Assembly (NCBI GenBank): GCA_964552235.1 | Contig: CAZKGO010000124.1 | Coordinates: forward strand, 1-13,161 | Source of the DNA: CAVTHK01 sp964552235 | Lineage (GTDB): Bacteria; Spirochaetota; Spirochaetia; SZUA-6; CAVTHK01 | Direction of reading: 5' to 3' | Length of the DNA: 13,161 nt | Part shown: piece after piece, positions 6,720-13,161 of the stretch | Numbering within the stretch: position 1 is the first letter of the stretch | Layout of the letters: each line of letters starts with the position of its first letter | The notes under the pieces: model-generated | The model's input: the letters and a program-made list of their open reading frames with translations, nothing else | What the model was told of the DNA's origin: nothing | Databases searched by the model: none | Made by a program: the position numbers and the translations under genes

Positions 6720-8753
6720 TCAGCCCGCGGCCGGCCGCGAGCGTCGCGCCGCCAGCTGGATGACCGCGATCCCGACGAGGGTCGCGATCCCGATCGCGTC
6801 CGTGAGCAGCCCCGGATCGAGAAGCAGGAGGGCGGCGCCGGCCAGAAGGATCCTGAAGACGGGGTTCAACCTGTCCAACAGGTAGCCCGTGAGGGCGGCG
6901 CTGATCGAGACCATCCCGATGATCGACGTCACGATCGGCAGCAGGATTCCCAGGAACGTGACGTTCACCAGAAGCAGCTGAGGCGACAGCACGTAGAGGT
7001 AGGGCAGGATAAAGGCTCCGATGGCCAGGCGCGTCGCGATCACGCCGGTCTTGAAGGGATTGGCCCGGGCGATCGCCGCTCCGGCGTAGGCGGCCAGAGC
7101 CACCGGCGGGGTGCAGTCGGCGATGATCCCGAAGTAGAACACGAACAGATGGGCGGCGATCGGAACGATTCCCAGCGTGAGCAGGGCCGGCGCCGCGATC
7201 GTGGAGGTGATGATGTAGTTGGCCGTGGTCGGCACTCCCATGCCGAGGATGAGCGATGTGAGCATGGTGAAGAACATGGTCAGCAGCAGGCTGTTGCCCG
7301 ACACCGAGATGATTCCGCTGGCCAGCTTCAGACCCGCGCCGGTCTTGGTCACGACCCCGACGATCACGCCGGCCAGGGCGCAGGCCGTCGCGACTCCGAG
7401 AGCGCCGCGGGCGCCCTTTTCGAGGGCGGCGAGAAAGCCGCGCACGCCCGACGGGATCCACACGCCCAGCAGCGCCCCGGCGGTCGCGAGGCGCGACGGC
7501 TGCGGCTCCACGTCGCGGCGCACCAGGCGGCCGCCGGCAAGCAGAACGATCATGATCACCGCCGGCCGCACGAAGGCGGCCACGATCGCCAGGCCGGTCG
7601 ACAGCAGCGCGACCCGCATCAGCGACATGCCTGAGATCAGCAGCCAGACGATGCCGATCAGGGGCAGCAGCAGCTCGCCCTCCTCGAGCATGATCCGCCA
7701 CAGCCTCGGCAGCTGCGACCGCTCCATGCCGCGCAGCCCGAGCTTTTTCGCCTCGAGGTGAACGCCGGCAAAGATGCCCGTAAAGTAGAGCACGGCGGGG
7801 ATCGCGGCGGCCTTGGCCACCTCGATGTAGGGGATGTTCAGGAACTCGGCCATGAGAAAAGCGGCTGCCCCCATGATCGGCGGCATCAGCTGCCCGCCCG
7901 TGGACGCCGCGGCCTCCACGGCGCCGGCGAACTCAGGCTGGTAGCCGAGCTTCTTCATCATGGGGATGGTAAAGCTCCCCGAGCCCGCCACGTTCGACAC
8001 CGAGCTGCCTTCGACCGTGCCCTCCAGGGCGCTGGTGATGACCGCCACCTTGGCCGGGCCGCCCGACGCCCACCCCGCGATGGCGTTGCCGAGGTCGATG
8101 AAGAGCTTGCCGATTCCGGTCGTCTCGACAAAGGCGGCGAACAGAAGGAACATGAACACAAAGGTGGCCGACACGCCGAGGGGAATGCCAAAGATCCCCT
8201 CGATGGTGAAGAACAGGTGGTTCACGAGCTGGGGCACGGTGACGTTCCTGTGAGCCAGCACGTCGGGAAAGATCTCGCCCCACAGGGCGTAGAAGACAAA
8301 AACCGCGGCGATGACCACCATGGGCAGGCCGAGGACCCGCCGCGCCGCCTCGAAGAGCAGCACGATGCCGATGACGCCGAAGACGACGTCGGCGGACGTC
8401 ATGATGCCCGCCCGCGTCACGATCATGCCGTAGAACAGCACGAGGTAGCCGATGGCAGCCAGCGATAGGGCCGCCGGGATCAGGTCCCACCAGCGGATGC
8501 GGTCGCGGGAGCCGCGCCGGGTCGCCGGGTACAGCAGAAAGACCAGCGTGAGGACAAAGGACAGGTGCACGGCCCTCTGCAGGTGCGCGTCGAGGGTGCC
8601 GAAGAACGCCGTGTAGATGTGGAAGCACGAAAAGCCGATGGCCAGGACCGAGATCGCGACACCCTGCCAACCGACGAGATTGCGGTGGGCCGCCTCCTTG
8701 TCCACTTTCTCGAGCATCTCCTGGACGTCTTTGGTGATCGCCTCGTTACTCAA
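6720..8753 (-). CDS. TAXI-type TRAP transporter fused permease (4TM + 12TM)
   Basis: A 677-residue inner-membrane permease in which the small (DctQ-like) and large (DctM-like) TRAP membrane subunits are fused, as usual in TAXI systems. After a soluble N-terminus (1-28, charged, MSNEAITKDVQEMLEKVDKE), hydrophobic segments begin at about 29-51, 62-76, 91-110 and 121-137. The TRAP large-subunit signature runs from about 240 to 300: EGTVEGSSVSNVAGSGSF, then FAGAVEAAASTGGQLMPPIM. It would import a carboxylate-like or other organic solute, driven by an ion gradient, using the binding protein encoded upstream. The start is taken as TTG at 8753. It overlaps the DUF1850 stop (TTGA) and has AAGAGGGGG (8767-8759) five bases upstream, so translation is probably coupled. 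The next in-frame ATG is 12 codons later. Confidence 0.95.
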   Translation of the reverse strand: MSNEAITKDVQEMLEKVDKEAAHRNLVGWQGVAISVLAIGFSCFHIYTAFFGTLDAHLQRAVHLSFVLTLVFLLYPATRRGSRDRIRWWDLIPAALSLAAIGYLVLFYGMIVTRAGIMTSADVVFGVIGIVLLFEAARRVLGLPMVVIAAVFVFYALWGEIFPDVLAHRNVTVPQLVNHLFFTIEGIFGIPLGVSATFVFMFLLFAAFVETTGIGKLFIDLGNAIAGWASGGPAKVAVITSALEGTVEGSSVSNVAGSGSFTIPMMKKLGYQPEFAGAVEAAASTGGQLMPPIMGAAAFLMAEFLNIPYIEVAKAAAIPAVLYFTGIFAGVHLEAKKLGLRGMERSQLPRLWRIMLEEGELLLPLIGIVWLLISGMSLMRVALLSTGLAIVAAFVRPAVIMIVLLAGGRLVRRDVEPQPSRLATAGALLGVWIPSGVRGFLAALEKGARGALGVATACALAGVIVGVVTKTGAGLKLASGIISVSGNSLLLTMFFTMLTSLILGMGVPTTANYIITSTIAAPALLTLGIVPIAAHLFVFYFGIIADCTPPVALAAYAGAAIARANPFKTGVIATRLAIGAFILPYLYVLSPQLLLVNVTFLGILLPIVTSIIGMVSISAALTGYLLDRLNPVFRILLAGAALLLLDPGLLTDAIGIATLVGIAVIQLAARRSRPAAG

Positions 8754-9244
8754 CGGAACCCCCTCTTGAGCGCCGCCTGCAGGCGGAGGCAGCCGCAGCG
8801 CTCGATCGCAAGCACGGCCTGACCCCCGCCGCCGAGGAGCGCGAGCAGGTCGTGCTCCCGCCCGTCGATGATGAGCCGGTGCTCCGTCAGCGGCAGCGGA
8901 AGGATCGGGATGCGCTCGAACGAACGGCTCATCCCCGCGATGACAACCTTGCCGTCGCGGATTGTAGCCGATCCCCCCTCGTCCGTGAAGGGCAGGCCCG
9001 CCCCCGAGCCGCCGAACTCCGTGCCGACGAGCACGATCGCGCCGCCCTTGCCGCGGACAAAGATCTCCGTGGCCGGCTCGCGGGTCACCGAGTGCCGGTA
9101 GGTGATCGCGAAGCCGGCGCCGCGCCGCAGCGGGAACGCGGCGCGGGCTCCGCCTTCGCGGTCACGCACCACGAGGCAATGCGGAAAAAAAAGCAGCAGC
9201 CCCGCGAGGGCTGCTGCTGCGAACCACGGTGACTGCCTCAGCAA
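8750..9244 (-). CDS. DUF1850 protein of the TAXI-TRAP operon
   Basis: A 164-residue protein with one N-terminal hydrophobic segment (about 8-27, FAAAALAGLLLFFPHCLVV), likely a signal anchor or signal peptide. The rest is probably periplasmic. The DUF1850 pattern is visible: FAITYRHSVTREPATEIF, FGGSGAGLPF and RSFERIPILPLP. Function is unknown; the family is often encoded between TAXI binding protein and fused permease, as here, so a role in that transporter is likely. The start is TTG at 9244, 19 bases after the binding-protein stop. A GTG pair near 9168-9163 could instead be a start, but would remove the hydrophobic segment. An intrinsic terminator lies inside codons 10-20 (9185-9217). The gene end overlaps the permease start by four bases. 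Confidence 0.82.
   Translation of the reverse strand: MLRQSPWFAAAALAGLLLFFPHCLVVRDREGGARAAFPLRRGAGFAITYRHSVTREPATEIFVRGKGGAIVLVGTEFGGSGAGLPFTDEGGSATIRDGKVVIAGMSRSFERIPILPLPLTEHRLIIDGREHDLLALLGGGGQAVLAIERCGCLRLQAALKRGFR
9185..9217 (-). terminator. Intrinsic terminator/attenuator inside the DUF1850 5' coding region
   Basis: Read leftwards: GCAGCAGCCC (9217-9208), loop TCGCG (9207-9203), GGGCTGCTGC (9202-9193), then eight T residues (9192-9185). The stem is ten perfect base pairs, seven of them GC, directly followed by the T-run: a textbook Rho-independent terminator in the operon's direction. It begins about 47 bases after the TAXI stop codon and about 27 bases after the DUF1850 TTG. The T-run encodes Leu-Phe-Phe in the DUF1850 hydrophobic segment. 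It should end many transcripts after the binding-protein gene. Confidence 0.85.
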
Positions 9245-9263
9245 ATGCGGGCCGCCCGCCTGA

Positions 9264-10199
9264 TCACTTGCCCTGGAAGAACTTCTGGGCGCCGGGATGC
9301 AGCGGGATCGGCATGCCCTCGGTCGCCGTCTCCTTTTTCATCACCTTGCCCTGGGCGTGCGCCATGGCCATGCGGTCGAGGTTGGTGTAGATCGCCTTGG
9401 TCAGGTCGTAGACCAGCTGCTCGGGCATCGTGGCGGAGACCACGAGCATGGCCTTGACCGCGATGGTGGGAACATCGGCGGTCTGCTTGGGGTAGGTGTT
9501 CGCCGGCATGATCTGCTTGGCGTAGAAGGGATACTTCGCGATCACCCGATCGGCGGTCACGGCGGGGATCGGCACGATCACCACTTCCTTCTGGGAGGCC
9601 ACGTCGCGAACGGCCGCCGTCGGGAAGCCGGCGGTGAGGAACGCCACGTCGACGTTGCCGTCGCGCAGGCTGTTGGCCGCGTCGGCAAAGTTGAGGTACT
9701 GCACCCTGATGTCGTTGTAGGTGATGCCCACCGACTCCAGGATCTGCCGGGCGTTGGCCTCGGTGCCGCTTCCGACCGCGCCGACCGCCACCCGCTTGCC
9801 CTTGCAGTCGGCCAGGCTGCGGATGCCCGTCGAGGCCAAGGTCACGACCTGGATCGTCTCGTAGTACAAGGTCGAGACGCCGCGGAGGTTGGCGTTCTTC
9901 TTGTCCTTGAACATCTCGGCGCCGTTGTAGGCGTAGAAGGTGATGTCGTTCTGGACCATCGCCATCTGAACCTCGCCGCTGGCCAGCATGTTCAGGTTGG
10001 CCACCGAGGCGCCGGTGCTGACCGCCGTGGCGTTCACGTTGGCCACGTTCTTGTTGATGATCTCCGCCATGGCGCCGCCAAGGGGATAGTAGGTGCCCGC
10101 GGTTCCGCCGGTGGCGATGTTCAGGAACTGCTTCTGAGCAACGGCCGTCGAGACCGGCACCAACAGGACCAGGGCCAGGATGAGTGCGCATTTCTTCAT
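9264..10199 (-). CDS. TAXI family TRAP transporter substrate-binding protein
   Basis: A 311-residue periplasmic solute receptor of the TAXI (TRAP-associated extracytoplasmic immunogenic) family. MKKCALILALVLLVPVSTAVA is a classical Sec signal peptide with cleavage expected after Ala21. The mature protein opens with the family signature IATGGTAGTYYPLGGAMAE (28-46), then TGASVANLNMLASGEVQMAM and FADAANSLRDGNVDVAFLTAG. It binds an unidentified organic ligand, commonly a dicarboxylate or amino acid in characterised members, and delivers it to the fused permease encoded two genes downstream. I chose the ATG at 10199 over an upstream start (10232) because of the signal peptide and because AAGGAGG (10217-10211) lies 11 bases ahead. 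A strong promoter precedes it and a terminator follows, so it may be the most abundant product of the operon. Confidence 0.96.
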   Translation of the reverse strand: MKKCALILALVLLVPVSTAVAQKQFLNIATGGTAGTYYPLGGAMAEIINKNVANVNATAVSTGASVANLNMLASGEVQMAMVQNDITFYAYNGAEMFKDKKNANLRGVSTLYYETIQVVTLASTGIRSLADCKGKRVAVGAVGSGTEANARQILESVGITYNDIRVQYLNFADAANSLRDGNVDVAFLTAGFPTAAVRDVASQKEVVIVPIPAVTADRVIAKYPFYAKQIMPANTYPKQTADVPTIAVKAMLVVSATMPEQLVYDLTKAIYTNLDRMAMAHAQGKVMKKETATEGMPIPLHPGAQKFFQGK

Positions 10200-10231
10200 G
10201 GTGTATCGTGCCTCCTTGAGCAGGATCACCA

Positions 10232-10259
10232 ATTATCGCCTATCGGTCGCCGTTGTCAA
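10232..10259 (-). promoter_or_regulatory. Near-consensus sigma70 promoter of the TAXI operon
   Basis: Read leftwards: TTGACA (10259-10254, perfect -35), 16 bp, GATAAT (10237-10232, five of six at -10). Transcription would start near 10225, eight bases before AAGGAGG and about 26 bases before the ATG. The match quality in such GC-rich DNA makes chance unlikely. Confidence 0.8.
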
Positions 10260-10270
10260 CCCGTCCGGCG

Positions 10271-10300
10271 CCGGCATCCGCCGGCATCCGCCGGCATCCG
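10271..10300. repeat. Three tandem copies of a 10-bp unit
   Basis: CCGGCATCCG is repeated three times without mismatch, immediately preceded by the palindrome CCGGCGCCGG overlap region (10265-10274). It lies in the 111-bp gap between the molybdenum hydroxylase stop and the TAXI start, just upstream of the TAXI -35. No T-run follows, so it is not a typical intrinsic terminator. Role unknown. Confidence 0.8.
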
Positions 10301-10310
10301 GATCCCCCCG

Positions 10311-13022
10311 TCAGCCCTTGAGCACTCCCGTGGCCTCGAGCACGCGCGCCGCTGTCATCGGCAGGCGCGTGACCCGCCTGCCGGTAGCCGCTGCGACGGC
10401 GTTGGCGATGGCCGCCGGCGGAGGCACGATCGGCGCCTCGCCCACCCCGCGGCTGCCGTAGGGGTGGTGCCTCGACGGCACCTCGACGATGATCGTCTCG
10501 ATCGGCGGAACGTCGAGCGCCGTGGGCAGCCTGTTGTCGAGCAGGCTCGGGTTCAGCAGGCGTCCGCGCCGGTCGTAGAGGCAGCCTTCGTAGAGAGCCC
10601 ACCCGATTCCCTGGGCGGCACCCCCCCGCATCTGCCCTTCGACGGCCACGGGATGGATGGAGCGGCCGACGTCCTGCACGGCGGTGTAGCGCAGCAGCCT
10701 GACCTTGCCGGTCTCGGGGTCGACTTCGACGTCGACGATGTGGGTCGCAAACGCGGTTCCCCACTGGCGCATGTTCACCGAAGCGGCCGCCGTGACCGGC
10801 CCCCCGGTCCGGCCGGTCTGGGCTGCAACCTGCTCGAATGTGACCTTCGCCTTTCCATCCCTGGAGGTGAACAGCCCCTGGCGGTACTCGACCTGGTCGC
10901 CGGTGGTCTCCAGCAGGATGGCGGCACGGGTCTTTAGCTGAGAAAGAAGGTCGCCCGCGGCCTTGATCACCGCCAGGCCGCAGGCCACCGTCGTGCGGCT
11001 GCCCGCGCTGACGTCGGCGTAGCCGGTGCTGTCGGTGTCGCCGACCCGCGGCCGGATGCGGTCGGGGGCGAGGCCGAGCGCCTCTGCCGCCTGCATCGCC
11101 AGGCTCGTGCGCGTGCCGGTGACGTCCACGTTGCCGGTCGCCAGCGCCACCGTGCCGTCGGCGTTCACGCTCATCACGCAGCTGGACTGGGCGCCCCAGT
11201 TGCCCCAGTAGCCGTGGGCGACTCCGCGGCCGCGGTTGGCCCCGGAGAGCTGCGACCTGTAGTGCGCGCTCCCGCGGGCCGCCTCCAGCACCTCGCGCGC
11301 CCCGATGTTCGCGTGCACGAAACCGTCGGCCAGGCGCGTTCCCTCTTTCGCCGAGTTGCGCAGCCGCATCTCGATCGGATCGAGTCCGAGTGCCCGCGCC
11401 AGCTCGTCGATCACCTGCTCGCCGGCGAACGCGGCGGCCGTCGTGCAGGGCGCCCGGTAGGGCGCCGCCTGCGGCTTGTTCACCACCACATCGCGCGCCT
11501 CGACGCGCACGTTGGGGATATCGTAGGCCGCAAAGATGTTGCGTGCTGCCGCGTCCACCATCGAGCCGGGGTAGGCGCCGGCTTCGTAGGCAAGGTCCGC
11601 CTCGGCCGCCACGATCTCGCCGGTCCGCCGGGCGCCCACCTTGACCCTGATCGCGGCTCCCGGCGAAGGCCCCGTTCCGGTGAGCACTTCCGAGCGGCTC
11701 ATGACGATCTTGACCGGCCTGCCGCACCGGCGCGACAGCAGCGCCGCAGGCACCTCGATCGCGCTGCGCTCCTTGCCGCCAAAGGCGCCGCCGATCTCGG
11801 TGGGGATCACGCGCACCCGCGACATCGGCAGATCGAGCTGCTCGGCGAGCTGGGCGCGCAGGCTGAACGCGCCCTGGGTGGCGGCATGCACCGTCAGGGC
11901 TCCGTCGGGACCCCAGACCGCGGTGGCGGCCTGGGGCTCGATGTAGCCCTGGTGTACCATCAGGGTGCGGAATTCGCGCTCGATCACCACCTCCGCCTGG
12001 GCGAATCCAGCCTTCGGGTCGCCCTTGACATGCAGGAGATGCAGCGCCACGTTGCTCGGCCGCTGGGGCTGGCCCGTCGCTGCAGCTGCGACCGTGCGCG
12101 TGACGAGCTTCTCGTGCAGGAGCGGGGCGTCAGGCGCGGCCGCGGCCACGACATCGAGGACTGGCTCAAGCACTTCGTAGTCGACCTTGATCAGGGCGAG
12201 CGCCCGCTCTGCGATCGCGGCGGTAGTCGCCGCCGCGGCGGCCACCGCGTGGCCCTGGTAGAGCACCTTGTCGCCCGCCAGGATGTTGTCGCGCTCCCAG
12301 CCCGCATCCCCGACAGGCGGAAGGTCCTTGGCCGTCACGACCGCGAGCACGCCGGGCAGCGCCCGCGCGCGCGAGGCGTCGATGGCGCGGATGCGGGCGT
12401 GAGCGTGGGGGCTGCGCAGGATGCGGCCCACCGCGGTCCCAGGCAGGCGCACGTCCGCGCCGAAGATCGCCCGGCCGGTCACCTTGTCCGCGGCGTCCAC
12501 GCGGGTCGGGCTGGTGCCGACCACGCGAAAGCCGGGGGCGGGCGCCGCGGGCCTTCGCGCGCGGGAGACGGCCTTGGCCGCGGCCCGCACGGCCTTCACG
12601 ATCGGCTCGTAGCCGGTGCAGCGGCAGAGGTTGCCCGCGAGCCAGCTGCGGATTTCCTCCTCCGAGGGATCGGGATTGCGGTCCAGCAGCGCCTTCGCGG
12701 CCACGAGGATGCCCGGCGTGCAGAAGCCGCACTGCAGCGCGTCCTCATCGACAAAGGCCTGCTGCAGCGGATGGAGGGCGGGCCAGGAGGCGAGGCCTTC
12801 GACCGTGGTCACTTCGCGGCCCTCGACCTCCGCCGCGAGCACCAGGCAGGAGTTGACGAGCCGGCCGTCCATGAGCACGCTGCAGGCGCCGCAGTTGCCG
12901 TCGCTGCAGCCTTCTTTTGTGCCCGTCAGTCCGAGGCCGTCGCGCAGAGCCTCCAGCAGGCTCGCCTGGGGCTCGCACAGCAGCTCCACCGCCTCGCCGT
13001 TGACCGTGAACGCGACTTTCAT
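10311..13022 (-). CDS. Molybdenum hydroxylase, fused 2Fe-2S small subunit and molybdopterin large subunit
   Basis: A 903-residue protein of the xanthine dehydrogenase/CO dehydrogenase family. Residues 1-150 are a complete small (CoxS-like) subunit: plant-type 2Fe-2S ligands Cys39, 44, 47 and 59, then Cys98, 101, 133 and 135 (CGFC and CRC). After an Ala/Pro/Arg linker (about 150-164) comes the large molybdopterin subunit. It opens VGTSPTRVDAADKVTGRAIF and contains TEIGGAFGGKE (408-418), PYRAP (521-525) and the catalytic Glu862 in GVGEAP. The AYRCSFR-type loop of true CO dehydrogenase is absent, so CO oxidation is unlikely; the substrate is probably a purine, N-heterocycle, aldehyde or aromatic acyl compound. 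It lacks a FAD domain, which is supplied by the preceding gene. The ATG at 13022 overlaps that gene's TGA by four bases. No terminator follows, so read-through into the TAXI operon is possible. Confidence 0.95.
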   Translation of the reverse strand: MKVAFTVNGEAVELLCEPQASLLEALRDGLGLTGTKEGCSDGNCGACSVLMDGRLVNSCLVLAAEVEGREVTTVEGLASWPALHPLQQAFVDEDALQCGFCTPGILVAAKALLDRNPDPSEEEIRSWLAGNLCRCTGYEPIVKAVRAAAKAVSRARRPAAPAPGFRVVGTSPTRVDAADKVTGRAIFGADVRLPGTAVGRILRSPHAHARIRAIDASRARALPGVLAVVTAKDLPPVGDAGWERDNILAGDKVLYQGHAVAAAAATTAAIAERALALIKVDYEVLEPVLDVVAAAAPDAPLLHEKLVTRTVAAAATGQPQRPSNVALHLLHVKGDPKAGFAQAEVVIEREFRTLMVHQGYIEPQAATAVWGPDGALTVHAATQGAFSLRAQLAEQLDLPMSRVRVIPTEIGGAFGGKERSAIEVPAALLSRRCGRPVKIVMSRSEVLTGTGPSPGAAIRVKVGARRTGEIVAAEADLAYEAGAYPGSMVDAAARNIFAAYDIPNVRVEARDVVVNKPQAAPYRAPCTTAAAFAGEQVIDELARALGLDPIEMRLRNSAKEGTRLADGFVHANIGAREVLEAARGSAHYRSQLSGANRGRGVAHGYWGNWGAQSSCVMSVNADGTVALATGNVDVTGTRTSLAMQAAEALGLAPDRIRPRVGDTDSTGYADVSAGSRTTVACGLAVIKAAGDLLSQLKTRAAILLETTGDQVEYRQGLFTSRDGKAKVTFEQVAAQTGRTGGPVTAAASVNMRQWGTAFATHIVDVEVDPETGKVRLLRYTAVQDVGRSIHPVAVEGQMRGGAAQGIGWALYEGCLYDRRGRLLNPSLLDNRLPTALDVPPIETIIVEVPSRHHPYGSRGVGEAPIVPPPAAIANAVAAATGRRVTRLPMTAARVLEATGVLKG

Positions 13023-13161
13023 ATCCGCTTCACCGCCAGGGCGAGGGCCCGCCGCGTGAGCACGCCGACGAGGTGGCGCCGCTGCGCCGCGCTGCCGCGC
13101 GCGTCCGTGATCGGCGAAGCGGCCGCGCGCGCGGCTGCCGCCGCTTCTGCGAACGCCTCCT
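13019..13161 (-). CDS. FAD-binding (medium) subunit of the molybdenum hydroxylase, C-terminal end only
   Basis: The last 46 codons plus stop are in the window; the rest lies beyond the right edge. The visible sequence, EAFAEAAAAARAAASPITDA, followed by RGSAAQRRHLVGVLTRRAL and ending in ALAVKRI, matches the C-terminal domain of CoxM/XdhB-type flavin subunits (the usual DxRGSAxYRR...VLTRRAL helix). This subunit carries FAD and passes electrons from the 2Fe-2S clusters to the acceptor. Its TGA (13021-13019) overlaps the ATG of the fused small/large subunit gene, showing translational coupling and a two-gene FAD-then-SL order. Confidence 0.82.
   Translation of the reverse strand, partial: EAFAEAAAAARAAASPITDARGSAAQRRHLVGVLTRRALALAVKRI

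Noticed and set aside
9297..10937. A 546-codon open frame on the plus strand across the TAXI gene and the hydroxylase end
   Set aside because: It crosses two well-supported minus-strand genes and the promoter between them, with antisense-type composition.
10240..11727. A 495-codon open frame on the minus strand in another frame of the hydroxylase
   Set aside because: Arg/Gly-rich out-of-frame shadow; the hydroxylase frame has all Moco motifs across the same stretch.

Overview
This is a high-GC, gene-dense window from a Gram-negative, proteobacterium-like genome. The evidence is an E. coli-type long IlvD, an ilvY-like regulator divergent from ilvC, a TAXI-type TRAP transporter with a Sec signal peptide, and a CO-dehydrogenase/xanthine-dehydrogenase type molybdenum hydroxylase. 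I cannot name the species. The ketol-acid reductoisomerase is of the Bacteroidetes/fungal-like branch, so a Desulfobacterota-like or other environmental lineage is as plausible as a classical proteobacterium.

Region 1 (1-3847), branched-chain amino acids. ilvC and ilvD run leftwards as an operon; ilvD leaves the window before its last part. Divergent from ilvC lies an ilvY-type LysR gene. The shared 149-bp control region holds a perfect 8-5-8 palindrome placed as expected for a LysR activator of ilvC and autorepressor of ilvY. The regulator's reading frame is broken twice (an in-frame TGA and a +1 frameshift), so it is either a decaying gene or carries sequence errors.

Region 2 (3853-6716), small accessory genes: a DUF1858 protein just behind ilvY, a convergent YkgJ-family cysteine-cluster protein, then a tandem pair of a CorA-like divalent cation transporter (with SMN in place of GMN) and a galactose-mutarotase-fold protein.

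Region 3 (6720-10259, leftward), a TAXI-TRAP uptake operon: periplasmic binding protein, DUF1850 protein, fused membrane permease. A near-consensus sigma70 promoter sits 33 bp ahead of the binding-protein gene. A textbook intrinsic terminator (10-bp perfect stem, 5-nt loop, T8) lies inside the 5' coding end of the DUF1850 gene. Both distal genes appear to start with TTG. Together these would make binding protein far in excess of permease.

Region 4 (10271-13161, leftward), a molybdenum hydroxylase operon: the 3' end of an FAD-binding subunit gene, overlapping by 4 bp a gene in which the 2Fe-2S small subunit is fused to the molybdopterin large subunit. Its position directly upstream of the TAXI operon suggests, but does not prove, that the transporter imports a substrate that the hydroxylase oxidises.

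No tRNA, rRNA, CRISPR array, insertion sequence or phage gene was seen. The best candidates for new biology are the terminator inside the DUF1850 gene and the broken regulator facing an intact operator.
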